DNA of 20,774 bases from Minisyncoccota bacterium (GCA_021734725.1 JAIPIM010000024.1:1-20774); one strand, 5' to 3'; shown: positions 1 through 7,063, counted from the stretch's first letter. Notes: a model not told the origin generated them from the letters alone. Program-made: numbers and translations.

Positions 1-637
1 GATTCTGATGGGGGTTTTGTGTAACTACCTCATTCCCCCACACCGTCCAGTTCAAGCGCGGCCTCCTTGCGAAAAGCTCCAAGTACGGCCCCGGCGATAC
101 CATTTCCACCATGTCCTGAAACGCTTCAGGTTTACGAGAGTGTGTGTTGCTTCGCGGCCAGTTCCACCACGTCGAGTCTAGTCTAAGCTTTGCCGTCAAT
201 GTCCCACGGCGACAGAACAGTACAAACTCAGTAGTGGACGTGAAAGTGCCAAGACAGATTCCTCTAGGCTTCTTTACCCAAGTCAGCACTTGCACCGGCC
301 TGAATCCCCATGCTCGCGCTACGGAGTAGGCAGATTCCAGATGGCGGTTGATTGTCCACAAGTAAAGGTGCGCGTCTTTTTCGACCAGCGTTTTCACTGG
401 TAGCGCGGATATTTCTTCCACGCTCATGCAGTGATATGGAACCGGGACTTCGCGGAACGTTTTCCCCCGCGTGAATTGTTTTCCATGATTGGATTTCTTT
501 CGTATGTCTATCCATCCTTCACTAACGCGAGGCATCGGAGCGATTCTGTCTATTGGCCACGGTGGATCTGTTACGATGCACCGGAACCCGGAAAGGCCAA
601 CAAGGGAGTCGAGGCTATTGTAATGCTCGTCGCTCAT
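1..637 (-). CDS. MT-A70 family adenine-N6 DNA methyltransferase (3' end beyond the window)
   Basis: The frame starts at ATG 637 and stays open to the left edge, giving 212 residues without a stop. Residues 24-27 are DPPW, the catalytic motif IV of MT-A70 methyltransferases. They are followed by the family's usual blocks: YHCMSVEEI at 68-76, the LYLWT strand at 91-95, a WVKKPRG block at 120-126, STTEFVLF at 134-141, and a terminal LELFAR...NWTVWGNE block at 187-203. Such proteins use S-adenosylmethionine (SAM) to methylate adenine N6. In phages this usually protects the genome from restriction. Family members of about 200 residues end soon after the WGNE block, so little is probably missing. 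The start overlaps the preceding stop as ATGA. The family call is strong; the DNA target and the role in evading restriction are inference. Confidence 0.9.
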   Translation of the reverse strand, partial: MSDEHYNSLDSLVGLSGFRCIVTDPPWPIDRIAPMPRVSEGWIDIRKKSNHGKQFTRGKTFREVPVPYHCMSVEEISALPVKTLVEKDAHLYLWTINRHLESAYSVARAWGFRPVQVLTWVKKPRGICLGTFTSTTEFVLFCRRGTLTAKLRLDSTWWNWPRSNTHSRKPEAFQDMVEMVSPGPYLELFARRPRLNWTVWGNEVVTQNPHQN

Positions 638-798
638 TTTTTCTCCGTGGTGTGTGTACACATTATTTCTATGCCAGCCGTGAAACATATCATGCATACG
701 CCAACAACGGCTCCCGCCAAAATGCAGACAATCCCTGGTATGCACCCTAGAATAATCCCGATTGAGTATATCACGTTTGCCAAAGTTGCCTTATTCAT
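634..798 (-). CDS. small membrane protein, 54 aa
   Basis: This is a short frame from ATG 798 to TGA 634. About 40 of its 54 residues are hydrophobic, running from residue 8 to 46 and broken by glycine and proline (GIILGCIPGIVCILAGAVV). It could form two short transmembrane helices, followed by a short polar tail with Lys-Lys at the end. It is joined by ATGA overlaps at both ends, to the 45-aa gene upstream and to the MT-A70 gene downstream, which is the main evidence that it is translated. I do not recognise the family. A holin-like or other membrane role is possible but unsupported. Confidence 0.6.
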   Translation of the reverse strand: MNKATLANVIYSIGIILGCIPGIVCILAGAVVGVCMICFTAGIEIMCTHTTEKK

Positions 799-932
799 TC
801 CTTCCCCTCCTCCTTCTCGTTTTTCTCCTTCTCCTCCCTTGCCAGCCTCTCGGCCATTTCGAGTGGGACGCGGCCGTCGTAGTGCATGATGGCGATGCGT
901 TCTTCGAGTTCGTAGTCGTCTAGGTTATCCAT
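795..932 (-). CDS. small charged hypothetical protein, 45 aa
   Basis: ATG 932 to TGA 795. The product is 45 residues. The N-terminal half (MDNLDDYELEERIAIMHYDG) is acidic and the C-terminal half is a run of Glu and Lys, probably helical. The start lies 8 nt inside the preceding gene and the stop overlaps the next ATG (ATGA). An SD-like GGAGGAAAAGCC precedes the start. No family is recognised. The charge pattern and length resemble small phage adaptor or inhibitor proteins only in a general way, so no function is assigned. Confidence 0.6.
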   Translation of the reverse strand: MDNLDDYELEERIAIMHYDGRVPLEMAERLAREEKEKNEKEEGKE

Positions 933-1215
933 TGGCTTTTCCTCCGTAGTTGATGCCGTCGTAGCAGGGGATGGTTTGGTAGGGGCGAGCTTCTGTGCCT
1001 ACAGGTGTTAATGGAGTTGGGCCTGGTATCCACGGACGTAGCCGGATGAAGTCAGCCAGAAGTCGGCACCCCACCGCGCCGCCTCTTTCCTCCCCTGTAC
1101 GGACGTTCTGGAGTGTAACCGATGGGCGGTCGATAAAGGTCTTTACCTCCCACACATCTTTGCCGTCCGTGGTGTAAAGGTCGCCCACGTCAAGGTCGTG
1201 TACTGAGTTAATCAT
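925..1215 (-). CDS. hypothetical protein, 96 aa
   Basis: ATG 1215 to TAA 925, 96 residues. The N-terminal half is predicted beta-rich: DVGDLYTTDGKDVWEVKTF is followed by a PSVTLQNVRTGEE segment, which looks like a small barrel or SH3-like fold. The C-terminal half is proline-rich (RPWIPGPTPLTPVG) and probably extended. The start shares one base with the previous stop (TAATG), so translation is probably coupled. No family is assigned. Confidence 0.75.
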   Translation of the reverse strand: MINSVHDLDVGDLYTTDGKDVWEVKTFIDRPSVTLQNVRTGEERGGAVGCRLLADFIRLRPWIPGPTPLTPVGTEARPYQTIPCYDGINYGGKANG

Positions 1216-1433
1216 TACAGCCCCTCCTTGAATTTCGGGAAGTCCTTGGCGGTGGTTGGTTTCGTGATGGACGGCGCATCAGGGTTGTCTGTCCAGAGCC
1301 ATCCGAATAGGCGCTGGAATAGGGACTTGCGCTTCTTGGGCTTCATGGCGTAGAGGTTGAGGTCCAAGTCCCGCAGGTCGTCCAGTTTCCGCTGTGCCGC
1401 CATTTCGTCCCAGTCTTCCTCGTACTTGTTCAT
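1215..1433 (-). CDS. hypothetical protein, 72 aa
   Basis: ATG 1433 to TAA 1215. The N-terminus is charged and probably helical (residues 1-30). A basic KPKKRKS patch follows near residue 33, then an amphipathic, aromatic-rich segment FQRLFGWLW around residues 39-47, then a polar tail. The basic patch next to the Trp/Phe-rich segment would suit peripheral membrane or nucleic-acid contact, but that is only a guess. The start overlaps the upstream stop by 4 nt. Confidence 0.7.
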   Translation of the reverse strand: MNKYEEDWDEMAAQRKLDDLRDLDLNLYAMKPKKRKSLFQRLFGWLWTDNPDAPSITKPTTAKDFPKFKEGL

Positions 1434-1651
1434 GGTGTCTCCTGTTGTTGTACCACCTTTATCCCTCTATTGACTTCCTTGGCGCTCTCTTCAAGGGCTA
1501 GTTTCTTCGCCTTTTGAAGTGATGCGATAGCGTCATCCACACGCATCGCTATATTGTCCCAATTTGCGCTATAGGCTGCATCCTCCGCACGACTGCAACT
1601 GTACTTTATGTTTTCCATTATCCGCGCAATTTGCTTTGCAATGCCACTCAT
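1430..1651 (-). CDS. helical hypothetical protein, 73 aa
   Basis: ATG 1651 to TGA 1430. Almost the whole chain is predicted helical and rich in Ala, Lys and Glu, with hydrophobic residues spaced as in a short coiled coil (IAKQIARIMENIK early, then DDAIASLQKAKKLALEE). The C-terminus ends in a Gln-rich tail. It is linked by ATGA overlaps to the genes on both sides. No recognised family. Confidence 0.7.
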   Translation of the reverse strand: MSGIAKQIARIMENIKYSCSRAEDAAYSANWDNIAMRVDDAIASLQKAKKLALEESAKEVNRGIKVVQQQETP

Positions 1652-1971
1652 CCCACCTTCCCCTTTTTATGCCGCCAATAACTCATATCCCCGAACAACC
1701 CGAACAGTGACACGGTTCCGCATTTCCGACGCGCCATGATTGATTCACCCTGTTCGCCGAGTGCGCCGGGGCAGTACTCCCGTATGCCATCAGCCCATTG
1801 CACCAGCGTTCTCTTATCATCTCCCACATAGCCCCACGATGAATCGTCCTGCACGCTGACGATTGTCGCTGGTCGCGGTTCGTAGCGCGGTTGAATAGAC
1901 TCCGCTTCCAGCAATAGAACCAGCAACAGCACGGCGGCGGTCCATATGCAAATCCAGTCCAGTTTTTTCAT
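1648..1971 (-). CDS. single-pass membrane protein, 107 aa
   Basis: ATG 1971 to TGA 1648. A short Lys-Lys start is followed by one strong hydrophobic helix, about residues 5-21 (WICIWTAAVLLLVLLLE). The rest is a roughly 85-residue polar domain with a predicted beta segment (PATIVSVQDDSSWGYVG), two cysteines and a basic C-terminus. The helix could be an uncleaved anchor; no good signal peptidase site follows it. Inner-membrane topology with an outer domain is inference. Lysis (spanin-like) or superinfection-exclusion roles are conceivable but not shown. Overlaps both neighbours by 4 nt. Confidence 0.75.
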   Translation of the reverse strand: MKKLDWICIWTAAVLLLVLLLEAESIQPRYEPRPATIVSVQDDSSWGYVGDDKRTLVQWADGIREYCPGALGEQGESIMARRKCGTVSLFGLFGDMSYWRHKKGKVG

Positions 1972-2183
1972 ACCACCTTCTCCTTCTTTGGCAGCGCCCT
2001 AATCAGTGCCCCTCGCGCCGTTGGACTTAGCCGTGTGTCGTTTGTCATGTGGCACCCTGTCTCACTGACGGAAACCGCATCATCCTCCGCCAGCACCTCG
2101 CGTATCGCCCGCGCCATCGCGTCATGCTCGCGCCTGATGTGGAGCGCGTGCGTGGCCCGGTCCATGTCGGATTGCTCGGTCAT
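1968..2183 (-). CDS. hypothetical protein, 71 aa
   Basis: I chose ATG 2183, which forms an ATGA overlap with the stop of the preceding gene and follows GGAGGGAATACACGC. A longer in-frame start at 2222 would overlap the upstream gene by about 40 nt. The product is a helical, His/Arg-rich N-terminal half (ATHALHIRREHDAMARAIREV) followed by a more polar half. No family is recognised. Its first 16 coding bases are identical to the first 16 of the preceding gene, giving the same MTEQS N-terminus. This suggests a duplicated gene-start segment. Confidence 0.7.
   Translation of the reverse strand: MTEQSDMDRATHALHIRREHDAMARAIREVLAEDDAVSVSETGCHMTNDTRLSPTARGALIRALPKKEKVV
2168..2183 (-). repeat. duplicated gene-start segment, copy 1
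   Basis: ATGACCGAGCAATCCG on the minus strand is the first 16 coding bases of the 71-aa gene and is identical to 2425-2440, the start of the DUF551-like gene upstream. Flanks differ. Confidence 0.85.
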
Positions 2184-2440
2184 GCGTGTATTCCCTCCCA
2201 GTGTTCGATCTCCTTGCTCCATTGTTCACCGGGACGCAGTGGAAGTGGTCCAAGTCGATCCGGCATCCAGTGAGTAACGTCGCCAGTTAGAAATCCTGAT
2301 TCGCAATAATACTGGCCTCCAGGAACATCGGCATACAGACCTCGCCATACGCCGCAGTCCTCGCAGTAATAGATCACAGCCTGACCGTCTTTTGGGCTCT
2401 GCCTGGCGTGCTCTATCCATTGGCCGGATTGCTCGGTCAT
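2180..2440 (-). CDS. DUF551-like protein, 86 aa
   Basis: Starting at ATG 2440, the product begins MTEQSGQWIEHARQSPKDGQ and contains VIYYCEDCGVWRG, a GGQYYCESGFLTG segment, and GDVTHWMPDRLGPLPLRP. The W-I-x-P-x-D-G-Q opening and the V-T-H-W-M-P ending are the signature of the DUF551 family, small phage and prophage proteins of unknown function. A CEDC pair and a third Cys may bind metal. A longer frame reaching 2551 exists, but its N-terminus is low-complexity and overlaps the gene upstream. ATG 2440 has an AAGGGGGACA site before it and sits 1 nt after the upstream stop. Confidence 0.8.
   Translation of the reverse strand: MTEQSGQWIEHARQSPKDGQAVIYYCEDCGVWRGLYADVPGGQYYCESGFLTGDVTHWMPDRLGPLPLRPGEQWSKEIEHWEGIHA
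2425..2440 (-). repeat. duplicated gene-start segment, copy 2
   Basis: Identical to 2168-2183. It is the first 16 coding bases of the DUF551-like gene; the two copies are 257 bp apart in the same orientation. Confidence 0.85.
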
Positions 2441-2441
2441 T

Positions 2442-2684
2442 CTACTTGTCCCCCTTGTGTGATGCCCTTGTGCTGCCTCGGAACGGGAAGAGTGGGCAGA
2501 GTGGCGAGGTGCAGCCTTGCGGGTGTTCCTCGAAACCACAACATTCCACACAAGTCAGGTAAATGGCGAGTTTCCGCCCGTACCTGAGCTTCACCGTGCC
2601 ACCGTCCTTGGAGCGCACCGTGTGGAATTGCTGTGCGTTCTTGGCTGACTTAGCCGCCTTACCGTCTTTTCGCTTGAATGCCAT
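2442..2684 (-). CDS. small cysteine-rich phage protein (CPL-x-PFR type), 80 aa
   Basis: ATG 2684 to TAG 2442. A basic N-terminal 40 residues precede a cysteine cluster, C45-x2-C48-C49 and C58-x4-C63, ending CPLFPFRG at 63-70. The arrangement of cysteines followed by CPL-[WYF]-P-[YF]-R occurs in a widespread group of small uncharacterised phage proteins, where it is thought to bind zinc. The basic N-terminus suggests nucleic-acid contact (inference). It starts 3 nt after the stop of the upstream membrane-protein gene, with GGGAGGGATAAGTA as the ribosome site. Confidence 0.75.
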   Translation of the reverse strand: MAFKRKDGKAAKSAKNAQQFHTVRSKDGGTVKLRYGRKLAIYLTCVECCGFEEHPQGCTSPLCPLFPFRGSTRASHKGDK

Positions 2685-2687
2685 TAC

Positions 2688-2828
2688 TTATCCCTCCCTT
2701 TCCATTTTCCACCGCCACGGCATGCACAACAGCGCGACGCCGGACAGTATTGCGATCGGCAGCAGGGCCATGATGCAGGCGAAGAACAGCGCCTTCTCCA
2801 TACCGGTCATGCCGCGGGGCTGGCTCAT
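2688..2828 (-). CDS. small membrane protein, 46 aa
   Basis: ATG 2828 is chosen because it makes an ATGA overlap with the stop of the preceding zinc-protein gene. A longer in-frame start at 2969 would add an Arg/Gly-rich stretch lying entirely inside that gene. The product has one hydrophobic helix, about residues 13-33 (ALFFACIMALLPIAILSGVA), then a basic, Trp-containing tail. It is a single-pass membrane peptide of unknown function. Confidence 0.65.
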   Translation of the reverse strand: MSQPRGMTGMEKALFFACIMALLPIAILSGVALLCMPWRWKMEREG

Positions 2829-3007
2829 GATTCCCACCGCTTTGCTACCGTGTCCTCGCCGTTGTGCGCTTCTGCTTCCACCTCCACCCGCGCCGCCTCG
2901 TTCAGCGGCTCGCGTGTGTCCCGCCCACAGCACCGCCCCACGGTCCCGATCAGGCCGCAGACGGTGCACCGAAACCGGGCCTCATTCTCCGTCATCACCT
3001 TGCTCAT
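2825..3007 (-). CDS. small zinc-ribbon-like protein, 60 aa
   Basis: The start is ATG 3007, directly behind a strong GGAGGTGAC site. The longer in-frame starts at 3034 and 3091 lack this, and 3091 would run into the methyltransferase gene. Residues 14-26 read RCTVCGLIGTVGR and are followed by CC, a compact C-x2-C...CC knuckle that probably binds zinc. The C-terminal half is acidic and helical. No named family. It lies 50 nt after the methyltransferase stop, one of the few gaps in this gene train, so initiation here is probably independent rather than coupled. Confidence 0.7.
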   Translation of the reverse strand: MSKVMTENEARFRCTVCGLIGTVGRCCGRDTREPLNEAARVEVEAEAHNGEDTVAKRWES

Positions 3008-3057
3008 CTTGTCACCTCCACTGATATGCCTCATTTGAGGGTTATCGCCATGTTGGG

Positions 3058-3678
3058 CTAATACAGCGGAAGCCGTCCTTCCGCCCTCCATGCCTGGATT
3101 GCGCGGGTGACGTCCCCGCTCCCCGGAAACAGGTCCGTGATCTCGTCGGCTGGGTCAGCGTTCATCACGGCCAGCAGCCAGCGTACAAGTCCTTCCGGTT
3201 TACCGCCCTTAAACCCGCCCTTCAATCTCCCTGTTGACGTGTCTATGCAAGAACACGCCAGCCAATCGCGTTGCGTCGGTTGCTCCCGCGTCAACGGACG
3301 GCCTCCGCGCAAAATAATTGGTTCCCACGCATAGGCAAGACGCACGTTGGGCTTGAATGATGTCATTGGTTTGACCCACGCCAACACCCTCACATCATCG
3401 GGGCATAGCGGCAGAATGTGCCGCAGGCTAGGCGCGTGCAGGCTCATCGCCCATCCGTCCGGCCACTCGTCGCACAATCGTAGAATCAGCGCGGCGTGAG
3501 TTTCCAGCCGGTCGTATGCAGCCGCGTCCGGGTGCAGGTCGCCGTAGAACTTCGCGGCCAGTCCGAAATAGGGCGGATCGGCGTAGGCAAACCGAAGACG
3601 AACCAAGGGCCGGACCGTACCGTGAACAGCGCGGCGGTCGTCGGTCTCCAAGGCAAAGGTTTCTTTCGCGCTGTTCAC
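3058..3678 (-). CDS. DPPY-type (N6-adenine/N4-cytosine) DNA methyltransferase, 206 aa
   Basis: The start is GTG 3678, overlapping the upstream stop as GTGA. The catalytic motif YADPPYFG is at residues 32-39 and the SAM-binding motif DLFPGSGDVT at 182-191, preceded by GGKPEGLVRWLL at 158-169. The order IV-then-X-then-I is that of beta-class amino-methyltransferases. The middle blocks SLRHILPLCPDDVRVLAWVKP and AYAWEPIILRGGR are typical of a compact (about 200 aa) methylase group found in phages and bacteria. All key residues are present. The likely role is modifying phage DNA against restriction; base and site specificity cannot be read from the sequence. It is unrelated in motif order to the MT-A70 enzyme at the left edge. 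Confidence 0.88.
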   Translation of the reverse strand: MNSAKETFALETDDRRAVHGTVRPLVRLRFAYADPPYFGLAAKFYGDLHPDAAAYDRLETHAALILRLCDEWPDGWAMSLHAPSLRHILPLCPDDVRVLAWVKPMTSFKPNVRLAYAWEPIILRGGRPLTREQPTQRDWLACSCIDTSTGRLKGGFKGGKPEGLVRWLLAVMNADPADEITDLFPGSGDVTRAIQAWRAEGRLPLY

Positions 3679-3905
3679 GTCTGGTCAGCCCCCGTGTTTG
3701 ATTTCCTAAACTGCCATTCAGCAACCGATGCGCACACATGCCGTCCAGCGCACTTCGGGCGCGAACAGTTGATATACGGCTCTGCTGTCATGGCTTCATC
3801 CATCGTTGGCTTCAGTGGTCTCGACGCCTCTGCCGGTGCCCCACAGAAAGGACAATCCAGCAAGGCGTCGGAGGCTACCTTCATTCGCTCGCTTCGCTCA
3901 CTCAT
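3675..3905 (-). CDS. Lar-like zinc-ribbon protein, 76 aa
   Basis: ATG 3905 to TGA 3675. The core LLDCPFCGAPAEA (residues 15-27) is followed by INCSRPKCAG and HVCASVAEW (45-64). The CPFCG knuckle, a second Cys pair and a closing A-x-x-E-A/W helix match the restriction-alleviation (Lar) family, whose founder in the Rac prophage counters type I restriction. The normal terminal W-N-R motif is only partly preserved (EWQFRKSN). Function by homology is tentative, since most Lar-like phage proteins are untested. It is coupled by overlaps to the methyltransferase downstream and the winged-helix-like gene upstream, which fits an anti-restriction cluster. Confidence 0.7.
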   Translation of the reverse strand: MSERSERMKVASDALLDCPFCGAPAEASRPLKPTMDEAMTAEPYINCSRPKCAGRHVCASVAEWQFRKSNTGADQT

Positions 3906-4162
3906 TTCGGAGCCTCAACTTTCTCATTCCCAAACACCAGCTTGCTCTTGCCCGTCGCCACCGTGTCCTGCCCCGCGTGTATCGTCACCCGGTACATCGG
4001 ATATCCACGCTTCTTTACCGAAATCAAGCCACGTTTCTCAAGACGGTTAAGTGCCTGCCATCGCGTGATAGGCACCGTTAGCCAAAACGTGCTGACGTAA
4101 CGGCACTCCATGAGTTTCTGCATGACCTCGCGTTCGCGCATGGCGTCGGATCTCTTGCTCAT
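3902..4162 (-). CDS. winged-helix-like DNA-binding protein, 86 aa
   Basis: ATG 4162 to TGA 3902. A basic start precedes a region (about residues 14-60) that looks like a winged helix-turn-helix. It has helices VMQKLMECRY and TRWQALNRLEKRGLI, then a hairpin SVKKRGYPMYRVTI. The phrase ALNRLEKRGLI is typical of the recognition helix in MarR- or GntR-like folds. The last 25 residues are polar. It may be a small regulator of this operon, or bind the replication origin; neither is shown. Overlaps of 4 nt on both sides. Confidence 0.6.
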   Translation of the reverse strand: MSKRSDAMREREVMQKLMECRYVSTFWLTVPITRWQALNRLEKRGLISVKKRGYPMYRVTIHAGQDTVATGKSKLVFGNEKVEAPK

Positions 4163-4722
4163 ACCACCCTCCTTCTGTGCTCGCCGGTGAGCTTGTGCTC
4201 AATGTGATCGAACCTGTATGACATTGCCGCATTGAACTCTTCGTTAAGCCCTTCATCTGGACCAAGTATGCCATCTTTATCTGATGGACATGTATGATGT
4301 CCAATCCAGCTATACGCATCTTCTGAATGAATGCACATTCCTTCACAATACCTACACTTCATAAACACATAAGGACCAGTAAACCCAAACATATTCGTTG
4401 TTAGATGATATTGTCCCCTTGCTGGTTCTCCGCACAAAAGCCATAGCTTGTCTTGTTGTTTATCTTCTCCATTCCACACGTCTAACAGTCTTTCAATTCT
4501 AACTTTGTCTCTGACGGGAATATTTTTTGGCTTGATTTCAACATGTGCCCTCCATGATGGAATATAGAAGTCTGGCAGGTATCGTTCTCCTCCAACCTCA
4601 AATCCAAGTTGCTCATACTCCCATCCGGTTTGAATGGCATCAAAGAAAACTGCCCACCTCGCCTCAAGTCGGCTCCTGAAATATCTGCCGCTATAGAAGG
4701 TTTCGATTGCTTTTATTCTCAT
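4159..4722 (-). CDS. PD-(D/E)XK nuclease-like protein with C-terminal Cys/His cluster, 187 aa
   Basis: ATG 4722 to TGA 4159. The N-terminal domain carries FRSRLEARWAVFFD (E20), GERYLPDFYIP (D51) and HVEIKPK (E62, K64). These fit the E...D...E-x-K core of PD-(D/E)XK nucleases; this RSRLEARWA/LPDFY arrangement recurs in phage and actinobacterial proteins. Residues 123-145 hold C-x2-C-x3-C, then His-His-x-Cys, a likely zinc site. Lying just downstream of the primase-helicase, it may act in DNA recombination, repair or host DNA degradation. This stretch is more A+T-rich than the genes around it, with codons ending in A/T, which may mean recent acquisition. Confidence 0.72.
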   Translation of the reverse strand: MRIKAIETFYSGRYFRSRLEARWAVFFDAIQTGWEYEQLGFEVGGERYLPDFYIPSWRAHVEIKPKNIPVRDKVRIERLLDVWNGEDKQQDKLWLLCGEPARGQYHLTTNMFGFTGPYVFMKCRYCEGMCIHSEDAYSWIGHHTCPSDKDGILGPDEGLNEEFNAAMSYRFDHIEHKLTGEHRRRVV

Positions 4723-6377
4723 GGATACCTCACATCCCCACTCAGTCCATCATCCGGCACCATCTCTGTGATCGTCTGCAAGTCGCCGTTGAAATTGCAG
4801 TCGATTGTGGCCTTGCCCGCCCGCTTGGTCTGCTTCAGGATCGCCAGCTTCATCCGGTCAACCGCTGGCCGTGTTGCCGACACGACAAGCTGCGCTGAGT
4901 TCTCGATGCTGCCCGAATCCTTGGCGTCGTGCAGCCCGACTTCCGATTGCATGTCTTCCCTTCGTCGTATCTGGCTCGCCACGATCACCACCGTGTTTGT
5001 TGACTTGGCAAGGATCTTCAACCCTTCCGCGATGGTGGACAGGCGCTCGTATCGCTTGCCTGACCCGCCTCCACCCATCAGGCCGATGTAGTCGATCAGG
5101 ACCAGTCCGGGCCGCTTCCCGATCCGCAACTCCGCCCGGTTGATGATCTCCTCCATCTTTTCAATCGTCACCTTGCTATCAGGGCATATCCAAACGTGCG
5201 CCATCTTGGACAGGTCAAAGGTCTTGCCTTCCTTGGTGCGCCGTTCCACGGCCATCGTCGGCGTCCCTGTGGCAATGGCAATGAACCGCTCACACATGGC
5301 CTCTGCCGACAGCTCAAGCTCGAAGAATATCGTCGGGATGGGCGCCTGCGATTTGGCGAGGTTCGACAGGATAGTGGTCTTGCCAACCCCGGTATCCGAC
5401 AGGATGACGGCCATGTCACCCGGCAATAGCGCCCTAGTGAATGACCGAAAGCTCGGCAACCATTTTCCGAAGTCAACCCCAAGATCGTCCATCTCATTGA
5501 CCCGCTTACGATACAGGGTGTAGCACTCTTCCACGGACAGGAGCGGTGTCGATACCCCACGCGGGATGCGACAGGTTTCCATCATGATCTTGGCGATCGT
5601 GGCGTGGGCGTATTCCTCTCCCTGCGCCTGTACCACGTCGGCCACGTCGTTGTATGGGTCCGACACCTTCATCACCCGCAACGACTCGACCTTGCCCTCC
5701 AGCGAGGCCAGCACGGCGGTCAACCACTTCTCACCCGACCCATCCTTGTCCGGCCACACGTCCACATGCTTACCGGCGAGATAGCTGGCGTAGGAGTCGA
5801 ACCACCCGTTTGACCCGCCTGAGTTGCTGGTCGCCATGTAGCCAAGCGCCTCCATGGCCTCTGCGCATTTCTCGCCCTCGCATAGCGCCACTTCCCCGGC
5901 ACCCGCCCACTTCTCCATCCGGTACAACACGCGCTGTACCCCGGCAATCCCGTCAACCCGTTTGCCGGACTCATCCTTGCGCCACTGGCTGAACTTCTTG
6001 TCAAGTCCCAGCTTCTCTACCCGGTCAACGCACATCACATCCCGGCCCAAGGCGTCCCGGTACTGGTATGTGGCCGTGCGCTCCATCGGTTCGTTTGCAG
6101 GGTCAATCAGGTTCGCGTCGATAGCCAGCTTCCGCATGGCCTCCTTTACCTTGGTCCCGCTGTGCCGGAACTCCAGGTCAATCACAGTCCCGCCGAACCC
6201 GCACGGATCGCAGAACCACAGGTTTTTCTCGGCGTTGATCCGCATCGAGGGGCTGCGGTCGGCGTGGAACAGGCACTTGCAGGCGTATTCCTTGCCGGTG
6301 CGCTTCACCTCGACGCCATGTTTTTCCAGCCATGTCAGTATCGGGACGGCCCGGCGAATGTCATAAGCGGAGATCAT
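4719..6377 (-). CDS. bifunctional primase-helicase (CHC2, TOPRIM, DnaB-like), 552 aa
   Basis: ATG 6377 to TGA 4719. The N-terminal zinc finger has C33, C35 and H38, then C56 and C59 (CKCLFHADRSPSM ... WFCDPCGFGG), as in bacterial and phage primases. A TOPRIM domain follows, with CEGEK at 166-170 and DKDGSG around 210-215. The C-terminal RecA-fold helicase has Walker A SDTGVGKTT at 327-335, Walker B LVLIDY at 425-430 and the VVIVASQIRRR sensor block at 463-473. This is the T7 gp4-like arrangement, which unwinds the fork and lays primers. All catalytic residues expected for both activities are visible. It starts inside the stop of the initiator-like gene (ATGA), so the two are co-translated. 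Confidence 0.93.
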   Translation of the reverse strand: MISAYDIRRAVPILTWLEKHGVEVKRTGKEYACKCLFHADRSPSMRINAEKNLWFCDPCGFGGTVIDLEFRHSGTKVKEAMRKLAIDANLIDPANEPMERTATYQYRDALGRDVMCVDRVEKLGLDKKFSQWRKDESGKRVDGIAGVQRVLYRMEKWAGAGEVALCEGEKCAEAMEALGYMATSNSGGSNGWFDSYASYLAGKHVDVWPDKDGSGEKWLTAVLASLEGKVESLRVMKVSDPYNDVADVVQAQGEEYAHATIAKIMMETCRIPRGVSTPLLSVEECYTLYRKRVNEMDDLGVDFGKWLPSFRSFTRALLPGDMAVILSDTGVGKTTILSNLAKSQAPIPTIFFELELSAEAMCERFIAIATGTPTMAVERRTKEGKTFDLSKMAHVWICPDSKVTIEKMEEIINRAELRIGKRPGLVLIDYIGLMGGGGSGKRYERLSTIAEGLKILAKSTNTVVIVASQIRRREDMQSEVGLHDAKDSGSIENSAQLVVSATRPAVDRMKLAILKQTKRAGKATIDCNFNGDLQTITEMVPDDGLSGDVRYP

Positions 6378-7063
6378 ATGAAGTTCTCCTGTCTGACCTT
6401 CGGCATCGACTCATGCACCCGCGTCCAGACCCATGACCCCTTTTTCAATACGGCGTAATCGTTGGCGTACTTCTTTGCCTTGCTGGTCTTGTATGAATCA
6501 AGCACGTCGATTCCAGCCTTCAGCACCGATTCCCCGTTCTCCATCACCAGGCGATTGTGTTCTGCGTCGGTCAGCAACACGGACCCGAACTCTCCGTATG
6601 GCTTCGTTTCGCGCTTCGGCTTCGACCGCTTCCCCTCAGACTCCCCATCCGGAACAGATACAACTCCAGATACAGATACACACGTTTTGTTAACTTGTTT
6701 TAACTTGTTATTAACACCCTTGCGATGTTCCCTCATGTAGTTGCGCATGTACTCGTTGTGGTCCACTGCCCGATAGGCGTCGTGGTTCAAGACGATCCAC
6801 CCGCCAGGAGCCGCCATGATCCTGCGCCCATCGTTGTCGGGAGTGTGGCTGGATGGTTCAGGTTGCTGGAACTTATCTAGCGCGATCACTGCCTGCTCTT
6901 TCGGGACGTTTGCAATTCTGGCGATGGTGTTTGCGTCGCCTCGGACGTAGCCGACAGAATCCTTGATTGCCAGCATCGTGATCCACACGATCCGAATGTC
7001 TGAAGGCTCGTTCCAGATTGATGATTGAACAATCTCAGGAACGAGCTTGTTGTATCCACTCAT
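6374..7063 (-). CDS. phage replication initiator / helicase-loader-like protein, 229 aa
   Basis: ATG 7063 is chosen because GGAG precedes it by 7 nt and it overlaps the stop of the small upstream gene (ATGA). An in-frame GTG at 7087 lacks an SD. The first 100 residues (SSIWNEPSDIRIVWITMLAIKD ... NTIARIANVPKEQAVIALDKF) form a winged-helix-like domain seen in phage replication organisers. A basic linker follows. The C-terminus (FGSVLLTDAEHNRLVMENG ... YKTSKAKKYANDYAVLKKGSWVW) matches a small domain common at the end of phage replication proteins. Its position next to the primase-helicase supports a role in origin binding or helicase loading. Exact biochemical role is inferred. Confidence 0.75.
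   Translation of the reverse strand: MSGYNKLVPEIVQSSIWNEPSDIRIVWITMLAIKDSVGYVRGDANTIARIANVPKEQAVIALDKFQQPEPSSHTPDNDGRRIMAAPGGWIVLNHDAYRAVDHNEYMRNYMREHRKGVNNKLKQVNKTCVSVSGVVSVPDGESEGKRSKPKRETKPYGEFGSVLLTDAEHNRLVMENGESVLKAGIDVLDSYKTSKAKKYANDYAVLKKGSWVWTRVHESMPKVRQENFI

Noticed and set aside
431..889. Plus-strand open frame of 152 codons
   Set aside because: It lies opposite the MT-A70 gene and two coupled small genes, has no SD and a Pro/Ser/Arg-rich nonsense composition.
3496..4050. Plus-strand open frame of 184 codons
   Set aside because: Antisense to the DPPY methyltransferase, the Lar-like gene and the winged-helix-like gene, which have clear motifs.
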